A DNA stretch of 64,000 bases from Maribellus luteus (GCF_003576475.1 NZ_QWGR01000005.1:354176-418175), one strand, 5' to 3'. Positions 54,661-63,665 are shown, counted from the stretch's first letter. Numbers and translations are program-made. The notes: generated by a model not told the origin, from the letters alone.

Positions 54661-55223
54661 CACAAATACTGATTATAAACAATGCGGAACCGGGTATCCG
54701 CGAATTTGCCGCTCCCATCGAACAAACGGTGAAGGAAACAGGAGCACACGCTGAATTTATTGAGTACAAAGATTGCTTAACCACCGCACTGGATGATTTT
54801 GACGGGATTATTCTCACAGGTTCGCCGCAGGGCGATGACATTGTGGAACATCATCTCCCCTATTTTGAGTGGATAAAAACCTATGAAAAGCCGGTATTGG
54901 GCATATGCGCCGGCCACCACATCACAGGCTATTTATACGGCTCAACACTTTTGCGCAGCAAAGAACCCGAATCGGGAGATTTCATGGTAAAAATACTTTG
55001 TAACGATCCGATTTTTAACGGCCTTCCTCCAACTTTCGAAGTACGGCAAATGCACAACGACTCGGTAACACTCCCCCGGGATTTTATATTGCTGGCTACC
55101 GCAGAAACCTGCAAAAACCAGGTAATGAAACACAAAAAGAAATTGCTTTATACCACGCAGTTTCACCCTGAGTTTTACAACCATCAAATGATCAAAAACT
55201 TCGTAGCATTGTGTGTCCGTTAA
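54657..55223 (+). CDS. Class I glutamine amidotransferase-like protein
   Basis: 188 residues. Seen: ILTGSPQGDD, nucleophile Cys84 in LGICAGHHITGYLYG, and the His in TTQFHPEFYNH, all positions of a class I glutaminase. The Glu that normally follows HP is present (HPE). No synthase domain is attached and no obvious partner lies nearby, so the acceptor is unknown; it could act as a gamma-glutamyl hydrolase. It overlaps the patatin gene by 4 bp. Confidence 0.85.
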   Translation: MTQILIINNAEPGIREFAAPIEQTVKETGAHAEFIEYKDCLTTALDDFDGIILTGSPQGDDIVEHHLPYFEWIKTYEKPVLGICAGHHITGYLYGSTLLRSKEPESGDFMVKILCNDPIFNGLPPTFEVRQMHNDSVTLPRDFILLATAETCKNQVMKHKKKLLYTTQFHPEFYNHQMIKNFVALCVR

Positions 55224-55237
55224 ACGAATAAAAACAA

Positions 55238-55265
55238 AGACCACCCGCCCAAGTGCAGATGGTCT
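55238..55265 (-). terminator. Possible terminator after asnB
   Basis: On the minus strand AGACCA / TGGTCT with a 16-nt loop, followed by T-rich sequence. It lies between the convergent amidotransferase and asnB genes. Confidence 0.4.
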
Positions 55266-55302
55266 CCCAAAACTGTGAATTAACACATATTTATTTACCG
55301 TA

Positions 55303-56988
55303 TCATTTTTTTACATCGCTAAAAGTGGCTCCCTGCGCGTGAACCATATTTACAGCTCTTCCCGATGGGTCGGCGTTGTTTCTGAACGAAGCATCCCACT
55401 CAAGCGCTGCCGCAGTACTGCAGGCAATCGAAGCTTCTGACGGAACACATTTGGCTGCCGCATCCGAAGGGAAATGCTCGCTGTAGATTTCGCGGTACAG
55501 GTACTCCTCTTTATTCATGGGCGTATTAACCGGAAAACGGTACTTCGCATTCTCCATCATCTCGTCGGTCACTTTTTCGGCCGCAATTTTTTTCAGCGTA
55601 TCTATCCAGCCATATCCCACGCCGTCAGAGAACTGTTCTTTTTGACGCCAGGCCACTTCTTCGGGCAGGTACTTTGCAAATCCTTCGCGCAAACAGTGTT
55701 TCTCCATTTTTCCGTCCTTTGCCATTTTCGCTTCGGGGTTAAAACGCATGGCCACATCCACAAATTCCTTGTCGAGGAAAGGCACGCGGCCTTCAACTCC
55801 CCAAGCAGCCAGCGACTTGTTGGCGCGCAAACAATCGTACATGTTCAGGCGACTCACCTTACGCACGCTTTCTTCGTGAAAAGCCTGCGCATTGGGTGCT
55901 TTGTGAAAATACAGGTAACCGCCAAAAATTTCGTCGGCGCCCTCACCGGTCAGTACCATTTTAATTCCCATCGATTTTATCACCCGCGCCAGCATGTACA
56001 TGGGCGTAGAAGCCCGGACAGTGGTTACATCGTATGTTTCAATGTGGTAGATAACGTCTTTGATCGCATCCAGTCCCTCCTGGATGGTGTAGTGAATTTC
56101 GTGGTGGATGGTGTTGATGTGATCGGCCACTTTTCGGGCAGCTGCCAGGTCGGGCGATCCTTCCAAACCAATTACAAATGAGTGCAACTGCGGCCACCAG
56201 GCGGCTTTCTGGTCGTCCTCTTCCACACGGGTAGAAGAGAATTTCTTGGCCAGTGCCGAAGTGATCGACGAATCCAATCCGCCCGATAAAAGGACCCCGT
56301 ACGGAACATCCGACATCAACTGCCGGTGCACCGCTTTTTCGAGTGCTTCCGAAAGCTCATCCACATCCGCCGGATTGTCTTTCACGTTGTCGTATTCTGT
56401 CCAGTCGCGCACATACCAGCGTTTCATCTCGCCATCCTTGCTGTAAAAGTAATGCCCGGGAGGAAACTCTTCAATCTTGAAACAGTACCGTTCCAGGGCC
56501 TTCAGTTCCGAAGCCACATAGTAATTGCCGTATTTATCCCAGCCCTGGTACAAAGGAATAATACCGATGTGGTCGCGGCCAATCAGGTAGGCATCTTCTT
56601 CCTCATCGTAGAGGGCAAACGCAAAAATGCCATTCATATCATCCAGGAACTTTTCCTTTTTGTCACGGTACAAAGCCAGGATCACTTCGCAATCCGACCC
56701 GGTCAGAAATTCATAACTCCCATCGTATTTTTTCCGAATCTCGCGGTGATTGTAAATCTCGCCGTTTACTCCCAGTATCAGTTTCCGGTCTTTACTGAAC
56801 AAAGGCTGTCCGCCCGATTCAGGATCGACAATCGAAAGACGTTCGTGGGCAATAATGGCTTTTTCGCCACAATAAATTCCCGACCAGTCTGGTCCGCGGT
56901 GACGCAATTTCCGCGACATTTTAAGCACCTGAGGACGCAGATCCTCTGCATTGATCCTCAAATCGAATACTCCTACAATTCCACACAT
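55303..56988 (-). CDS. asnB: Asparagine synthase B (glutamine-hydrolysing)
   Basis: Converts aspartate, glutamine and ATP to asparagine, 561 residues. The N-terminal Ntn glutaminase domain begins with the catalytic Cys2 (MCGIVGVFDL) and has RHRGPDWSG, NGEIYNH and GSDCEVIL. The synthetase domain has the ATP loop LLSGGLDSSI, TGEGADEIFGGYLYFHKAP and GRVPFLDKEFVDVAM. A putative -7 element TATTTTTG lies at 57026-57033 (minus), about 35 bp upstream of the start. Confidence 0.96.
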   Translation of the reverse strand: MCGIVGVFDLRINAEDLRPQVLKMSRKLRHRGPDWSGIYCGEKAIIAHERLSIVDPESGGQPLFSKDRKLILGVNGEIYNHREIRKKYDGSYEFLTGSDCEVILALYRDKKEKFLDDMNGIFAFALYDEEEDAYLIGRDHIGIIPLYQGWDKYGNYYVASELKALERYCFKIEEFPPGHYFYSKDGEMKRWYVRDWTEYDNVKDNPADVDELSEALEKAVHRQLMSDVPYGVLLSGGLDSSITSALAKKFSSTRVEEDDQKAAWWPQLHSFVIGLEGSPDLAAARKVADHINTIHHEIHYTIQEGLDAIKDVIYHIETYDVTTVRASTPMYMLARVIKSMGIKMVLTGEGADEIFGGYLYFHKAPNAQAFHEESVRKVSRLNMYDCLRANKSLAAWGVEGRVPFLDKEFVDVAMRFNPEAKMAKDGKMEKHCLREGFAKYLPEEVAWRQKEQFSDGVGYGWIDTLKKIAAEKVTDEMMENAKYRFPVNTPMNKEEYLYREIYSEHFPSDAAAKCVPSEASIACSTAAALEWDASFRNNADPSGRAVNMVHAQGATFSDVKK

Positions 56989-57513
56989 ATCTTTTTATTG
57001 CTAATAATCGTTCATAAAACTTCGTCAAAAATAAACACTTTGTTATAATATGAAAATATTTTACGACATTTTTCTTTTTTAATTAATCTATCAAAAACAC
57101 ATCGACTCAAACAACACAAAATAAAAAACATTTTAATATTCACTATTCCCGCAAACACCCCCTTCACGACACAGACCTTCGGCAGAAAAAACGCCTTTCA
57201 TCAACAATACCCCTCCAAATTCGAAAGGCACCTCTCTGAAAAAACATTTTATTCTCCAGAAACATCCATGCGGAATATTATTCTCAAAAAACACTAACTA
57301 ATCATTCATTTTGTCAAAATAAATTCGACGATCATGACATTTTCATCAAAACCCATCGCATTCCTTTCGGCAATCCGGGTATTTTCTTAGGGTGGCCAAA
57401 ACAAAACAGACGGCTACCTTCGCCTTATTTTGTAAATTGCAGGCTCGACATACTCGACGACTCCCAGATAAACGACATTAAAAAACTGATAGATATTAAA
57501 CTGGCCAAGTAAG
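56989..57513. other. Divergent intergenic region
   Basis: 525 bp. On the minus strand TATTTTTG (57026-57033) is a likely asnB promoter element. On the plus strand a frame without start codon stays open from about 57290 to a TAA just before the SDR ATG (57511-57513); its last ~25 codons look protein-like and may be a gene remnant. The middle is C-rich and A-rich on the plus strand with no recognised feature. Confidence 0.35.
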
Positions 57514-58254
57514 ATGAAGAAAAACATAATAGTTACCGGAGGTGCGCAGGGCATTGGCAAAACAATGGTTGTAAGCCTGTTGAAAAACGGATATGCTGTT
57601 ACGGTGTTTGAAATTGACGAAGAAGCAATCAATGAACTAAAAGAAGAGATCCCGGAAGAAACCGTGAGTATGTTTTGTGTGGATGTGTCGGATGAGAATT
57701 CGGTAAAGGACGCCATTTCATCGTCGGCTGAAATACACGGCAACATATACGGATTGATCAACAACGCAGCCGTTGCGGCCAACAAACCGCTCACCGACCT
57801 GAGCCTGGAAGAATGGAACCGCGTAATGGGAACCAACCTGACAGGGGCATTTTTGTGTTCGAAACACGTGGTTCCGTTTATGAAAGATGGCCGGATCATT
57901 AACATGGCTTCCACCCGCGCCCTGCAATCGGAAGCCGACACAGAAGCCTACTCGGCCAGCAAAGGCGGAATTATGGCACTTACCCACGCGCTGGCAACCA
58001 GCCTTGGCCCCCAAATAAAAGTAAACAGCATCAGCCCCGGCTGGATTGATGTGTCGGCAGTGCGAAAGAAAGCAACCGCCCGGCAATGCCTACTGAGTAA
58101 AGAAGACCATTCGCAGCACCCTGCCGGACGGGTGGGAAAAGCTTCCGACATTGCCAACATGGTACTTTTTCTTTTACAACCCGAAAACGACTTTATTACC
58201 GGACAAAATTTTGTGGTCGACGGAGGAATGACAACGAAGATGATTTATGTGTAA
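57514..58254 (+). CDS. Short-chain dehydrogenase/reductase
   Basis: 246-residue classical SDR, NAD(P)-dependent. Seen: the cofactor motif TGGAQGIG (8-15), CVDVSD, NNAA (83-86), and the active site Ser133 in NMASTRA with YSASK (Y146, K150), then LGPQIKVNSISPGWI and a C-terminal DGGMTTKM. An acidic residue after the second strand (FEIDEE) favours NAD. The substrate is unknown. It is convergent with a Crp/Fnr regulator gene. Confidence 0.92.
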   Translation: MKKNIIVTGGAQGIGKTMVVSLLKNGYAVTVFEIDEEAINELKEEIPEETVSMFCVDVSDENSVKDAISSSAEIHGNIYGLINNAAVAANKPLTDLSLEEWNRVMGTNLTGAFLCSKHVVPFMKDGRIINMASTRALQSEADTEAYSASKGGIMALTHALATSLGPQIKVNSISPGWIDVSAVRKKATARQCLLSKEDHSQHPAGRVGKASDIANMVLFLLQPENDFITGQNFVVDGGMTTKMIYV

Positions 58255-58275
58255 GGCAGGCAGGTTTTCCGAAAA

Positions 58276-58956
58276 CTACACTTCGGAAGGCGAATAGTTC
58301 TTACTCACCACATTCAGCTCATTGCTCAGCACCTCCAGCTCTTTCTCGTCTTCGGCCCACTGAATGGTCTTCCGGATGCGGCTGAGACTTTGCTGCGTAA
58401 TATTGAGATAAGACGAGATATCTTTTAGCTCGCAGTATTTTGCCACAGCCGGAAACTCGCGCAAGAAGTGTTTGTACCTTTTGTCGGCACACAGAGTGCG
58501 CAGCAACGCCATTTTGTAGTGGGTCATCCCCAGGTAATTGGCAACACCGGTAGTGGCAAACCGCGCCAGGTCCAGGTTCGAGAACAGCAGCGAAATAAAG
58601 AGATCTCCGCGAAGTTCGATAAATTCGCAGTCGGTTACCGCTTCCAAAGTAATGCGCGAAGGATTGCTGTTAAAAAACGACACGGTCTCGCACAGGATAA
58701 TCGGCGCCACCCGGAAATCGTAAATAAAGGATTTTCCGTTAAAATGATCTTCACATTTCACAATTCCTTTTCCCAGAAAACGCACAACACGTTCCACCCG
58801 CATGTAATCCAACAGCCTGGTTCCCTTTTCCGCCTTGCGCAAACACATTAAGTCGCACATTTCTGCCCACGAAGCATCAGAAACCGGACTGGTAGCTTTT
58901 ATAAATTCGTAGAATTGATTCCGGTAATGTGCGAAATTATCTTCAGCTATTGGCAT
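58276..58956 (-). CDS. Crp/Fnr-family transcriptional regulator
   Basis: 226 residues. The N-terminal cyclic-nucleotide-binding-like beta-roll (RLLDYMRVERVVRFLGKGIVKCEDHF..., FRVAPIILCETVSFFNSNPSRITLEAVTDCEFIEL) lacks the canonical cAMP-binding signature. The C-terminal helix-turn-helix (YCELKDISSYLNITQQSLSRIRKTI) is of the Crp type. No Fnr cysteine cluster is seen. Bacteroidota have many such regulators; the target and ligand are unknown. Confidence 0.9.
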   Translation of the reverse strand: MPIAEDNFAHYRNQFYEFIKATSPVSDASWAEMCDLMCLRKAEKGTRLLDYMRVERVVRFLGKGIVKCEDHFNGKSFIYDFRVAPIILCETVSFFNSNPSRITLEAVTDCEFIELRGDLFISLLFSNLDLARFATTGVANYLGMTHYKMALLRTLCADKRYKHFLREFPAVAKYCELKDISSYLNITQQSLSRIRKTIQWAEDEKELEVLSNELNVVSKNYSPSEV

Positions 58957-59196
58957 AGTTTACAGGTTTGAAAATATTGAGGTCCTAAAAGTAAAAAAAT
59001 CACCAGAGACTTAAACACACTTTACCACCCTTTAAAAGCAGATATTATCTTTTACATAATTTTGGGAGCCTTTCGGCTGAGTTGCTTTGCTGCCAGTTCT
59101 TTTTCATTCAGGGTGTCTCATGTCTTATCGTTGAGATTTGGGTCCCGACAGCCACTGGCATGCCATGCAAAACGTTTAGTTATTGTGTGCAGGCTT

Positions 59197-59733
59197 TTAT
59201 AAATCCATATGTAGTTTCAAGCTATGAATAAACTCTTTTTCATCGGTCGTATGTATTTTTACCGTAAACACATAATCTGAAGCATCAAAATTAGTTTTGT
59301 TCAGAAAATCTTCCGTGAATACGATTTCAACACTGCCATATGTTTTAATAAAAAATAGCTCTAACTCATCAATACCAATAAAGTTAGAGTCATGATCTAT
59401 TGTGTTTCCATTGTATTCAAAATCTTTATCACAAGAAATTTCCAGAGTCGACTCAATCAATTCATTTTCAAAAGTCTCTGCACAGCGTGTCGCATAACAA
59501 CTCCTTATCAACCCGAAATCATTCAGAGAAGCTACTCTGTATTCAAGATGCCAATGAATCAAAATTGCTCTGTCGACGGTATCCGTTCTATTTCGTTCAT
59601 TAAAATAATCATAATATGCGCCAATATTTCCTTTCCCAATAATCTTGAAATCTTCAGTACAACAACTCTGGATGATAATAGATGAAATAGTAATTATGAG
59701 CACAATCATACTCAATTGATAAATTCGTTTCAT
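59197..59733 (-). CDS. Hypothetical lipoprotein, probable cassette gene
   Basis: 178 residues, signal with lipobox IIQSC (Cys24, next to another Cys). The mature part is AT-rich in coding and beta-rich: TVDRAILIHWHLEYRVASL, a Cys pair in RSCYATRCAE, and LELFFIKTYGSVEIVFTEDFLNKT. It resembles short orphan lipoproteins (DUF5034-like) of Bacteroidota, but I cannot assign a family. It is the leftmost gene of the minus-strand cassette-like series. The attC-like site at 59801-59959 precedes it; a site after it is not clear. Confidence 0.65.
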   Translation of the reverse strand: MKRIYQLSMIVLIITISSIIIQSCCTEDFKIIGKGNIGAYYDYFNERNRTDTVDRAILIHWHLEYRVASLNDFGLIRSCYATRCAETFENELIESTLEISCDKDFEYNGNTIDHDSNFIGIDELELFFIKTYGSVEIVFTEDFLNKTNFDASDYVFTVKIHTTDEKEFIHSLKLHMDL

Positions 59734-59800
59734 ATTATTACTCTATTATAGTTTTATTGAATAGTCCTCACAAAAACTACAAACTTTCATTGCGACCTTA

Positions 59801-59959
59801 GGTTACGCTTGATACATTTTGTCGGGGTGTCCCGATAGCTATCGGTAAACCCATCCAATAATTTTTCTTTTTGAATTTACTCCCATAGATAGCAGAGTAA
59901 TTTGAAAAGAAAACTTATAACCAAAATATTAGGTTTTTACCTTAGTTCTTTGTTGTAAG
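59801..59959 (-). repeat. Degenerate attC-like site after the protease gene
   Basis: Minus-strand 5' end CTTACAACAAAG and 3' end CCCCGACAAAATGTATCAAGCGTAACC. The latter closely matches the end of the site at 61797-61931 (CCCCGACAACATGTACCAACCGTTGTGC). The end complementarity to its partner at 60866-60873 is only 6 bases (TACAAC), so the site is diverged or longer than its sisters. Confidence 0.55.
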
Positions 59960-59981
59960 TTGGCTTTTTTCTAAAATTAAG

Positions 59982-60806
59982 TTAGTAATCATATTCTTCA
60001 CCAATAACGGAAGGTATTTTCTCCTCGTACATTTTTTTTATTAACTGCAATGCACATAAGGAATAAACTGACCTTCCTTTTATTTTTGGGTTATCATCAA
60101 CAACATTAGATACCACAGATAAGAATTTTATTTTATTGTCGTTATCGATAATATACAGAGGTGAACCTGACATTCCTTTAATTGGCTCGTTATCGAAAAA
60201 AACATAAGGGTCAAAAATAAATTCACCGACTTGAGAGTTTCTTACAGTTTTAGCAGTCATTTCTGTTGGTTGCCATGAATTTTTAAAATTGCCATCAGGG
60301 AATCCCCAAAATGATACTTTCTTATCGGGTTCGTAACTCCATGTTGTATCTAAGTCGTTTATTTCAAAAAATGATTTTAGTACTTTCTCAGGAACATCTA
60401 TGGGTAATACGGAAATGTCAATAATTTGATTTTTAAACATATATGTTCTAAAAAGTTCTTCTCCTTTTGAATTATAAATTGGATAAACTATTACAATAAA
60501 TTTTGATTTTCTGTCAGCATTTTGAAAAATTATTGATATTGCTGAATTAGTGTCTTTAAGGTCTGGAAATTTCTCATTTGTTTTGGAGTCTTTCCCAGTA
60601 AGAACATGAAAGTTTGTAATTAAATAGAATTTGTCTTTGTACTTCAATATACTTCCTGTCCCGCTCGTTTGGAATTCAGAATTGCTCTTTCCATTGATAA
60701 TAAAAGAATAATCAATAAGCTCATCAAATCTTAAAGAATCTTGTTGCGAATAAATTTTGGTAGAACTCATTAATTGTACTAATAATATAATCAAACTTAG
60801 TTTCAT
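59982..60806 (-). CDS. Cassette-encoded exported trypsin-like serine protease
   Basis: 274 residues with a signal peptide (about 1-20, ending KIYS). Chymotrypsin-like fold with TSGTGSILKYKDKFYLITNFHVLTG (catalytic His67), NQIIDISVLPID (Asp130) and IKGMSGSPLYIID (Ser213), giving an ordered H-D-S triad. No PDZ domain. The mature protein would be periplasmic or secreted. The gene lies between attC-like sites at 60866-61000 and 59801-59959 and is AT-rich relative to the core genes. The substrate is unknown; it may be a stand-alone defence or processing enzyme. Confidence 0.85.
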   Translation of the reverse strand: MKLSLIILLVQLMSSTKIYSQQDSLRFDELIDYSFIINGKSNSEFQTSGTGSILKYKDKFYLITNFHVLTGKDSKTNEKFPDLKDTNSAISIIFQNADRKSKFIVIVYPIYNSKGEELFRTYMFKNQIIDISVLPIDVPEKVLKSFFEINDLDTTWSYEPDKKVSFWGFPDGNFKNSWQPTEMTAKTVRNSQVGEFIFDPYVFFDNEPIKGMSGSPLYIIDNDNKIKFLSVVSNVVDDNPKIKGRSVYSLCALQLIKKMYEEKIPSVIGEEYDY

Positions 60807-60865
60807 AGTGGTTATGAATATTCTCGTCTATATTTTAAGTTCGAATTGTGCAGTTTTTAAGCTTA

Positions 60866-61000
60866 CATACAACGGTCACTTGTAAGTTGTCGTTGCGGAT
60901 TTCGGAGCTCGTTCCAGTCCGGCAGGACGGAACGATGTTGCGAGAATCCAGCGTACGACACACCACGAACCCCGCAATGCAATTTACAATTTGTTGTGCT
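60866..61000 (-). repeat. attC-like site after the cassette membrane-protein gene
   Basis: 135-nt imperfect palindrome. Minus-strand start AGCACAACAAATTGTAAATTGC and end CTTACAAGTGACCGTTGTATG. The AGCACAAC start is the exact complement of GTTGTGCT at the far end of its cassette (61797-61804). It shares CCGGCAGGAC-type and CCGAAATCC-type internal segments with the next site. The preceding gene's last codons and stop lie inside it. Confidence 0.75.
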
Positions 61001-61778
61001 TTCGTGCTTTATTTTGTTTTATAATCAATTTTATGTCTGCGTATAAATAATAGCTTGCAAATACAATTGCCGCTAATCCTGCTCCTTGACTTTTCCAATT
61101 TGTCGGATTAGCAATTACAAATAGTCCAACTGCAATGAGTCCTAAACACAGTGGATACATAAAAAGTCGGACAATTATTCTTTTTAATGACCATTCATTT
61201 TCTTGAACTTCAATAATGTCTTTGAATGGTATTTGATTTTTTACGTCAGACAGATTTTTTAAGAAAACTCGAATATTTTTTCTATTCCAGCCATATCCAA
61301 GTCCAGACCCCCAAGCGTCGGGGTCTCCGATGCTATTAATTAAAATTCCGTTTTTTAATCTTATAATTGTTATCATTTCTCCCCAACTACCAGTCCAATT
61401 CCATGGTCTATGTGCTCTGAGATATGTTTTGTTATTCCTTTCAATTCTCCATTCCAATTCTTTGACTGTCCGTTCAATTGCTTCCTTAAACTCATCGTCA
61501 GTATATTGGATGTTGAATTTTTTGAATTTCAACTGATTTTTTTGAATGAAAAAGAATAAAACTGCTGGAATTATCCATGGCAATGAGAAGCTCAGTAATT
61601 CACTCGCAGCTCTCACTCCGTCGTATGTTTTTGTCACGTAGATTTCAAATACACTAACCAACGAGAAAATTGGAATTAGAAGCACGAATATCACAATGAA
61701 ATAATGATTCACGTAATTCCAAAAGCTTAATTTTAGCTTTCCAGTCTCTTTCATTATTTTAATCCAATCTGTCTGCAT
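60984..61778 (-). CDS. Cassette-encoded membrane protein of unknown function
   Basis: 264 residues. A hydrophobic pair near 22-75 (YFIVIFVLLIPIFSLVSVFEIYV, then LLSFSLPWIIPAVLFFFIQ) precedes a soluble domain (FNIQYTDDEFKEAIERTVKELEWRIERNNKTYLRAHRPWNWTGSWGEMITIIRLKNGILINSIGDPD), and two more helices near 200-250 close the protein. The soluble part with its Trp-rich turn and GDPDAWGSGLGYG stretch is typical of orphan Bacteroidota membrane proteins. I cannot name a family. The stop codon sits within the attC-like site. Confidence 0.75.
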   Translation of the reverse strand: MQTDWIKIMKETGKLKLSFWNYVNHYFIVIFVLLIPIFSLVSVFEIYVTKTYDGVRAASELLSFSLPWIIPAVLFFFIQKNQLKFKKFNIQYTDDEFKEAIERTVKELEWRIERNNKTYLRAHRPWNWTGSWGEMITIIRLKNGILINSIGDPDAWGSGLGYGWNRKNIRVFLKNLSDVKNQIPFKDIIEVQENEWSLKRIIVRLFMYPLCLGLIAVGLFVIANPTNWKSQGAGLAAIVFASYYLYADIKLIIKQNKARKHNKL

Positions 61779-61796
61779 TGTCTTTTTTCAGCATGA

Positions 61797-61931
61797 AGCA
61801 CAACGGTTGGTACATGTTGTCGGGGTGGATTTCGGAGAGCGTCAGTGTCCGGTAGGACATGACGTTCATGCGAGAACCTGCGGCTCGCATACCGCCAAAC
61901 TCCGCTATGCAATATGGCACTTTGTTATAAG
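61797..61931 (-). repeat. attC-like site after the cassette lipoprotein gene
   Basis: 135-nt imperfect palindrome. Minus-strand start CTTATAACAAAGTGCC and end ATGTACCAACCGTTGTGCT. The start is the exact complement of GTTATAAG at the other end of its cassette (62726-62733). Inner arms such as CGGGGT/ACTCCG and CATGTTG/CAATATG pair. The lipoprotein gene's TAA lies within the first bases of the site. Confidence 0.78.
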
Positions 61932-62719
61932 TCGTTTTTAATTTCTATTTCAAAATAATATGATTCTTTTGGTTCAAATTTTTCATTATCTATTCTTTTA
62001 AAATGTAGAATAATTTCATTTTTCCCAATCCACTTAGAATAAAATATTCCATAGTCAACGTTCGAGAAAGAATAGTTGGTTATAATAGAATCCTTTGTTA
62101 ATTCGAATATGTAAAAATTATTTCCTTCGTAGAGAGGATCATCTATAAAATTTGAAAATGTGACTATTCGATTTCTATCAGGAGACAATTCCACTTTAGG
62201 ATTTAATAGCCAATATTTTTTTTGGTTTAAATTAATTAGAAATGAATGAGCTTCTTCCCAATTCTCCCAATCAAACATTATGGTGTTCATTCGTTTTGAA
62301 TATCCACTAAATTTATAACTCTCATGATATTCTCCATCATCGAAACTACAAAGAGTATCTATTTGATTTGAACCTAGAGTTAAATAATAGCAAGAATCCT
62401 TTCTTTGTAAATATTCACTTGCATTATCTTGTTCAAAAGTAGTCCTAATTTGAGTGTGTTTTTTGCTTTTAAATTCGTCCAAATTTATCTGTCTAAATTT
62501 CAGTTGAAGTTTTCCAACCAGAGTGTCAATAGGAAAAATATTCAATGTGTCAAATCCCAACACTTCTTTTTTTATCTCTACTTTTTCAAGTTTCAGAGGT
62601 TTTTCTTTTAATTCTATCTTAACTTCTTTCTCTTCTTTTGAAAGTGCAATATTCTTTTCTTTTACCCCTTGACAAGAAGTGAAAAATATCATTATTAGTA
62701 TGAATAGGTTTGTTCTCAT
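61925..62719 (-). CDS. Cassette-encoded lipoprotein of unknown function
   Basis: 264 residues from the ATG at 62717-62719. The frame stays open to 62848, but that extension runs through an attC-like site and is rejected. The chosen start is about seven bases inside the cassette boundary. Lipobox FFTSC (Cys16), then a Lys/Glu-rich linker (KEEKEVKIELKEKPLKLEKVEIKKE) and a beta-rich domain with SNQIDTLCSFDDGEYHESYKFSGYSKRMNTIMFDWENWEEAHSFLINLNQ. No family recognised. Confidence 0.75.
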   Translation of the reverse strand: MRTNLFILIMIFFTSCQGVKEKNIALSKEEKEVKIELKEKPLKLEKVEIKKEVLGFDTLNIFPIDTLVGKLQLKFRQINLDEFKSKKHTQIRTTFEQDNASEYLQRKDSCYYLTLGSNQIDTLCSFDDGEYHESYKFSGYSKRMNTIMFDWENWEEAHSFLINLNQKKYWLLNPKVELSPDRNRIVTFSNFIDDPLYEGNNFYIFELTKDSIITNYSFSNVDYGIFYSKWIGKNEIILHFKRIDNEKFEPKESYYFEIEIKNDL

Positions 62720-62725
62720 AAATGA

Positions 62726-62858
62726 CTTATAACGTTTAGTATAAGAATAGTAGCCGATTGCATTGCACTTTCCTGTCAAGATACAAGAAAGTTGAAGCGG
62801 GCTACAAACCTTGAATTTACTAATATCTCGGCTATTATTTTTATACATTGTTGTGGCC
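62726..62858 (-). repeat. attC-like site after the cassette TonB_C gene
   Basis: 133-nt palindrome with an 18-bp stem, TATAAGAATAGTAGCCGA (62740-62757) against 62828-62845, fully paired if two G-U are allowed. Minus-strand start GGCCACAACAATG and end CTAAACGTTATAAG. GGCCACAAC is the exact complement of the boundary sequence at 63684-63692. Confidence 0.8.
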
Positions 62859-62867
62859 AGTAATTAT

Positions 62868-63665
62868 TTATCTTAGTATAAAACCTATCGGAATCACAGT
62901 ATATGATTTAACTGGTTTTCCATTAATTTCTGCTGGTTTCCAATTCGGCATTAATCCGACAAGCCTCAATGCTTCTTCATTAAATCCTCGACAACCATCA
63001 AGTCCTCGCAAAATTACAAAGTCCGACAATTCTCCTTTTTCATTTATTATCACTCTAACATATACTTTTCCAATACAATCGTCTTGACTTGGCCAAATGC
63101 CATTCTCACCAATAAATTTCTCGATACTTTCCTTTGTCTCTTTTTCTCCTTTGTATCGAAATTGTGCGTATTTATCAACTTTCCAATAAGTCGTTGTCGG
63201 ATTTTCAATCGTTTTGCATTTATAATCAGTGTAAGGAATCTTAATCGGCAAGGTGTATTTTACTCGAATTGGTTTATCTCTTTGCAATCCTGGTTCCCAG
63301 TCAGGCAAGAGTTTAATCACTCTTTTAATTTCATTTTCAATCAGGCTATCATTTACTAACCATTCCAGTCGTTGCGTATAGTCAGGATTTGTCTGAATAT
63401 TAATCACCTTTCCAGTTGTGTCAATTTCGAAGAAAACTAAAACTTTACCTTGAAGATTGCTGTAATTTAAGATTTTAAAGTCAAGGTTGTTTTCAATGAA
63501 ACACCATAATGAATCCTCTCCTCCGTGAAATATCGGTGGAGTCTCAAGATAGGTTATCATTTCTTCGTCTACTGCAAGAGAATCAACGCTGATTTGATTT
63601 TCAATCTGTGAAAAACCAGTCAATCGAAAAGTCAGTATTATTAATATAATCAAAATTCTCTGCAT
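62868..63665 (-). CDS. Cassette-encoded exported protein with two TonB C-terminal domains
   Basis: 265 residues from the ATG at 63663-63665. An upstream GTG at 63689 lies in the cassette boundary core and is rejected. Signal peptide MQRILIILIILTF...GFSQ. Residues ~45-150 resemble one TonB_C-like domain (GKVLVFFEIDTTGKVINIQTN, IKLLPDWEPGLQRDKPIRVKYTLPIKI). Residues ~185-265 form a canonical one (IGKVYVRVIINEKGELSDFVILRGLDGC, EALRLVGLMPNWKPAEINGKPVKSYTVIPIGFIL). There is no membrane anchor or proline-rich stretch, so it is not a normal energy transducer and is probably a periplasmic binding protein. Confidence 0.82.
   Translation of the reverse strand: MQRILIILIILTFRLTGFSQIENQISVDSLAVDEEMITYLETPPIFHGGEDSLWCFIENNLDFKILNYSNLQGKVLVFFEIDTTGKVINIQTNPDYTQRLEWLVNDSLIENEIKRVIKLLPDWEPGLQRDKPIRVKYTLPIKIPYTDYKCKTIENPTTTYWKVDKYAQFRYKGEKETKESIEKFIGENGIWPSQDDCIGKVYVRVIINEKGELSDFVILRGLDGCRGFNEEALRLVGLMPNWKPAEINGKPVKSYTVIPIGFILR

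Noticed and set aside
62720..62848. N-terminal extension of the cassette lipoprotein frame
   Set aside because: The extra 43 codons lie entirely in an attC-like palindrome; the internal ATG gives a proper lipoprotein signal.
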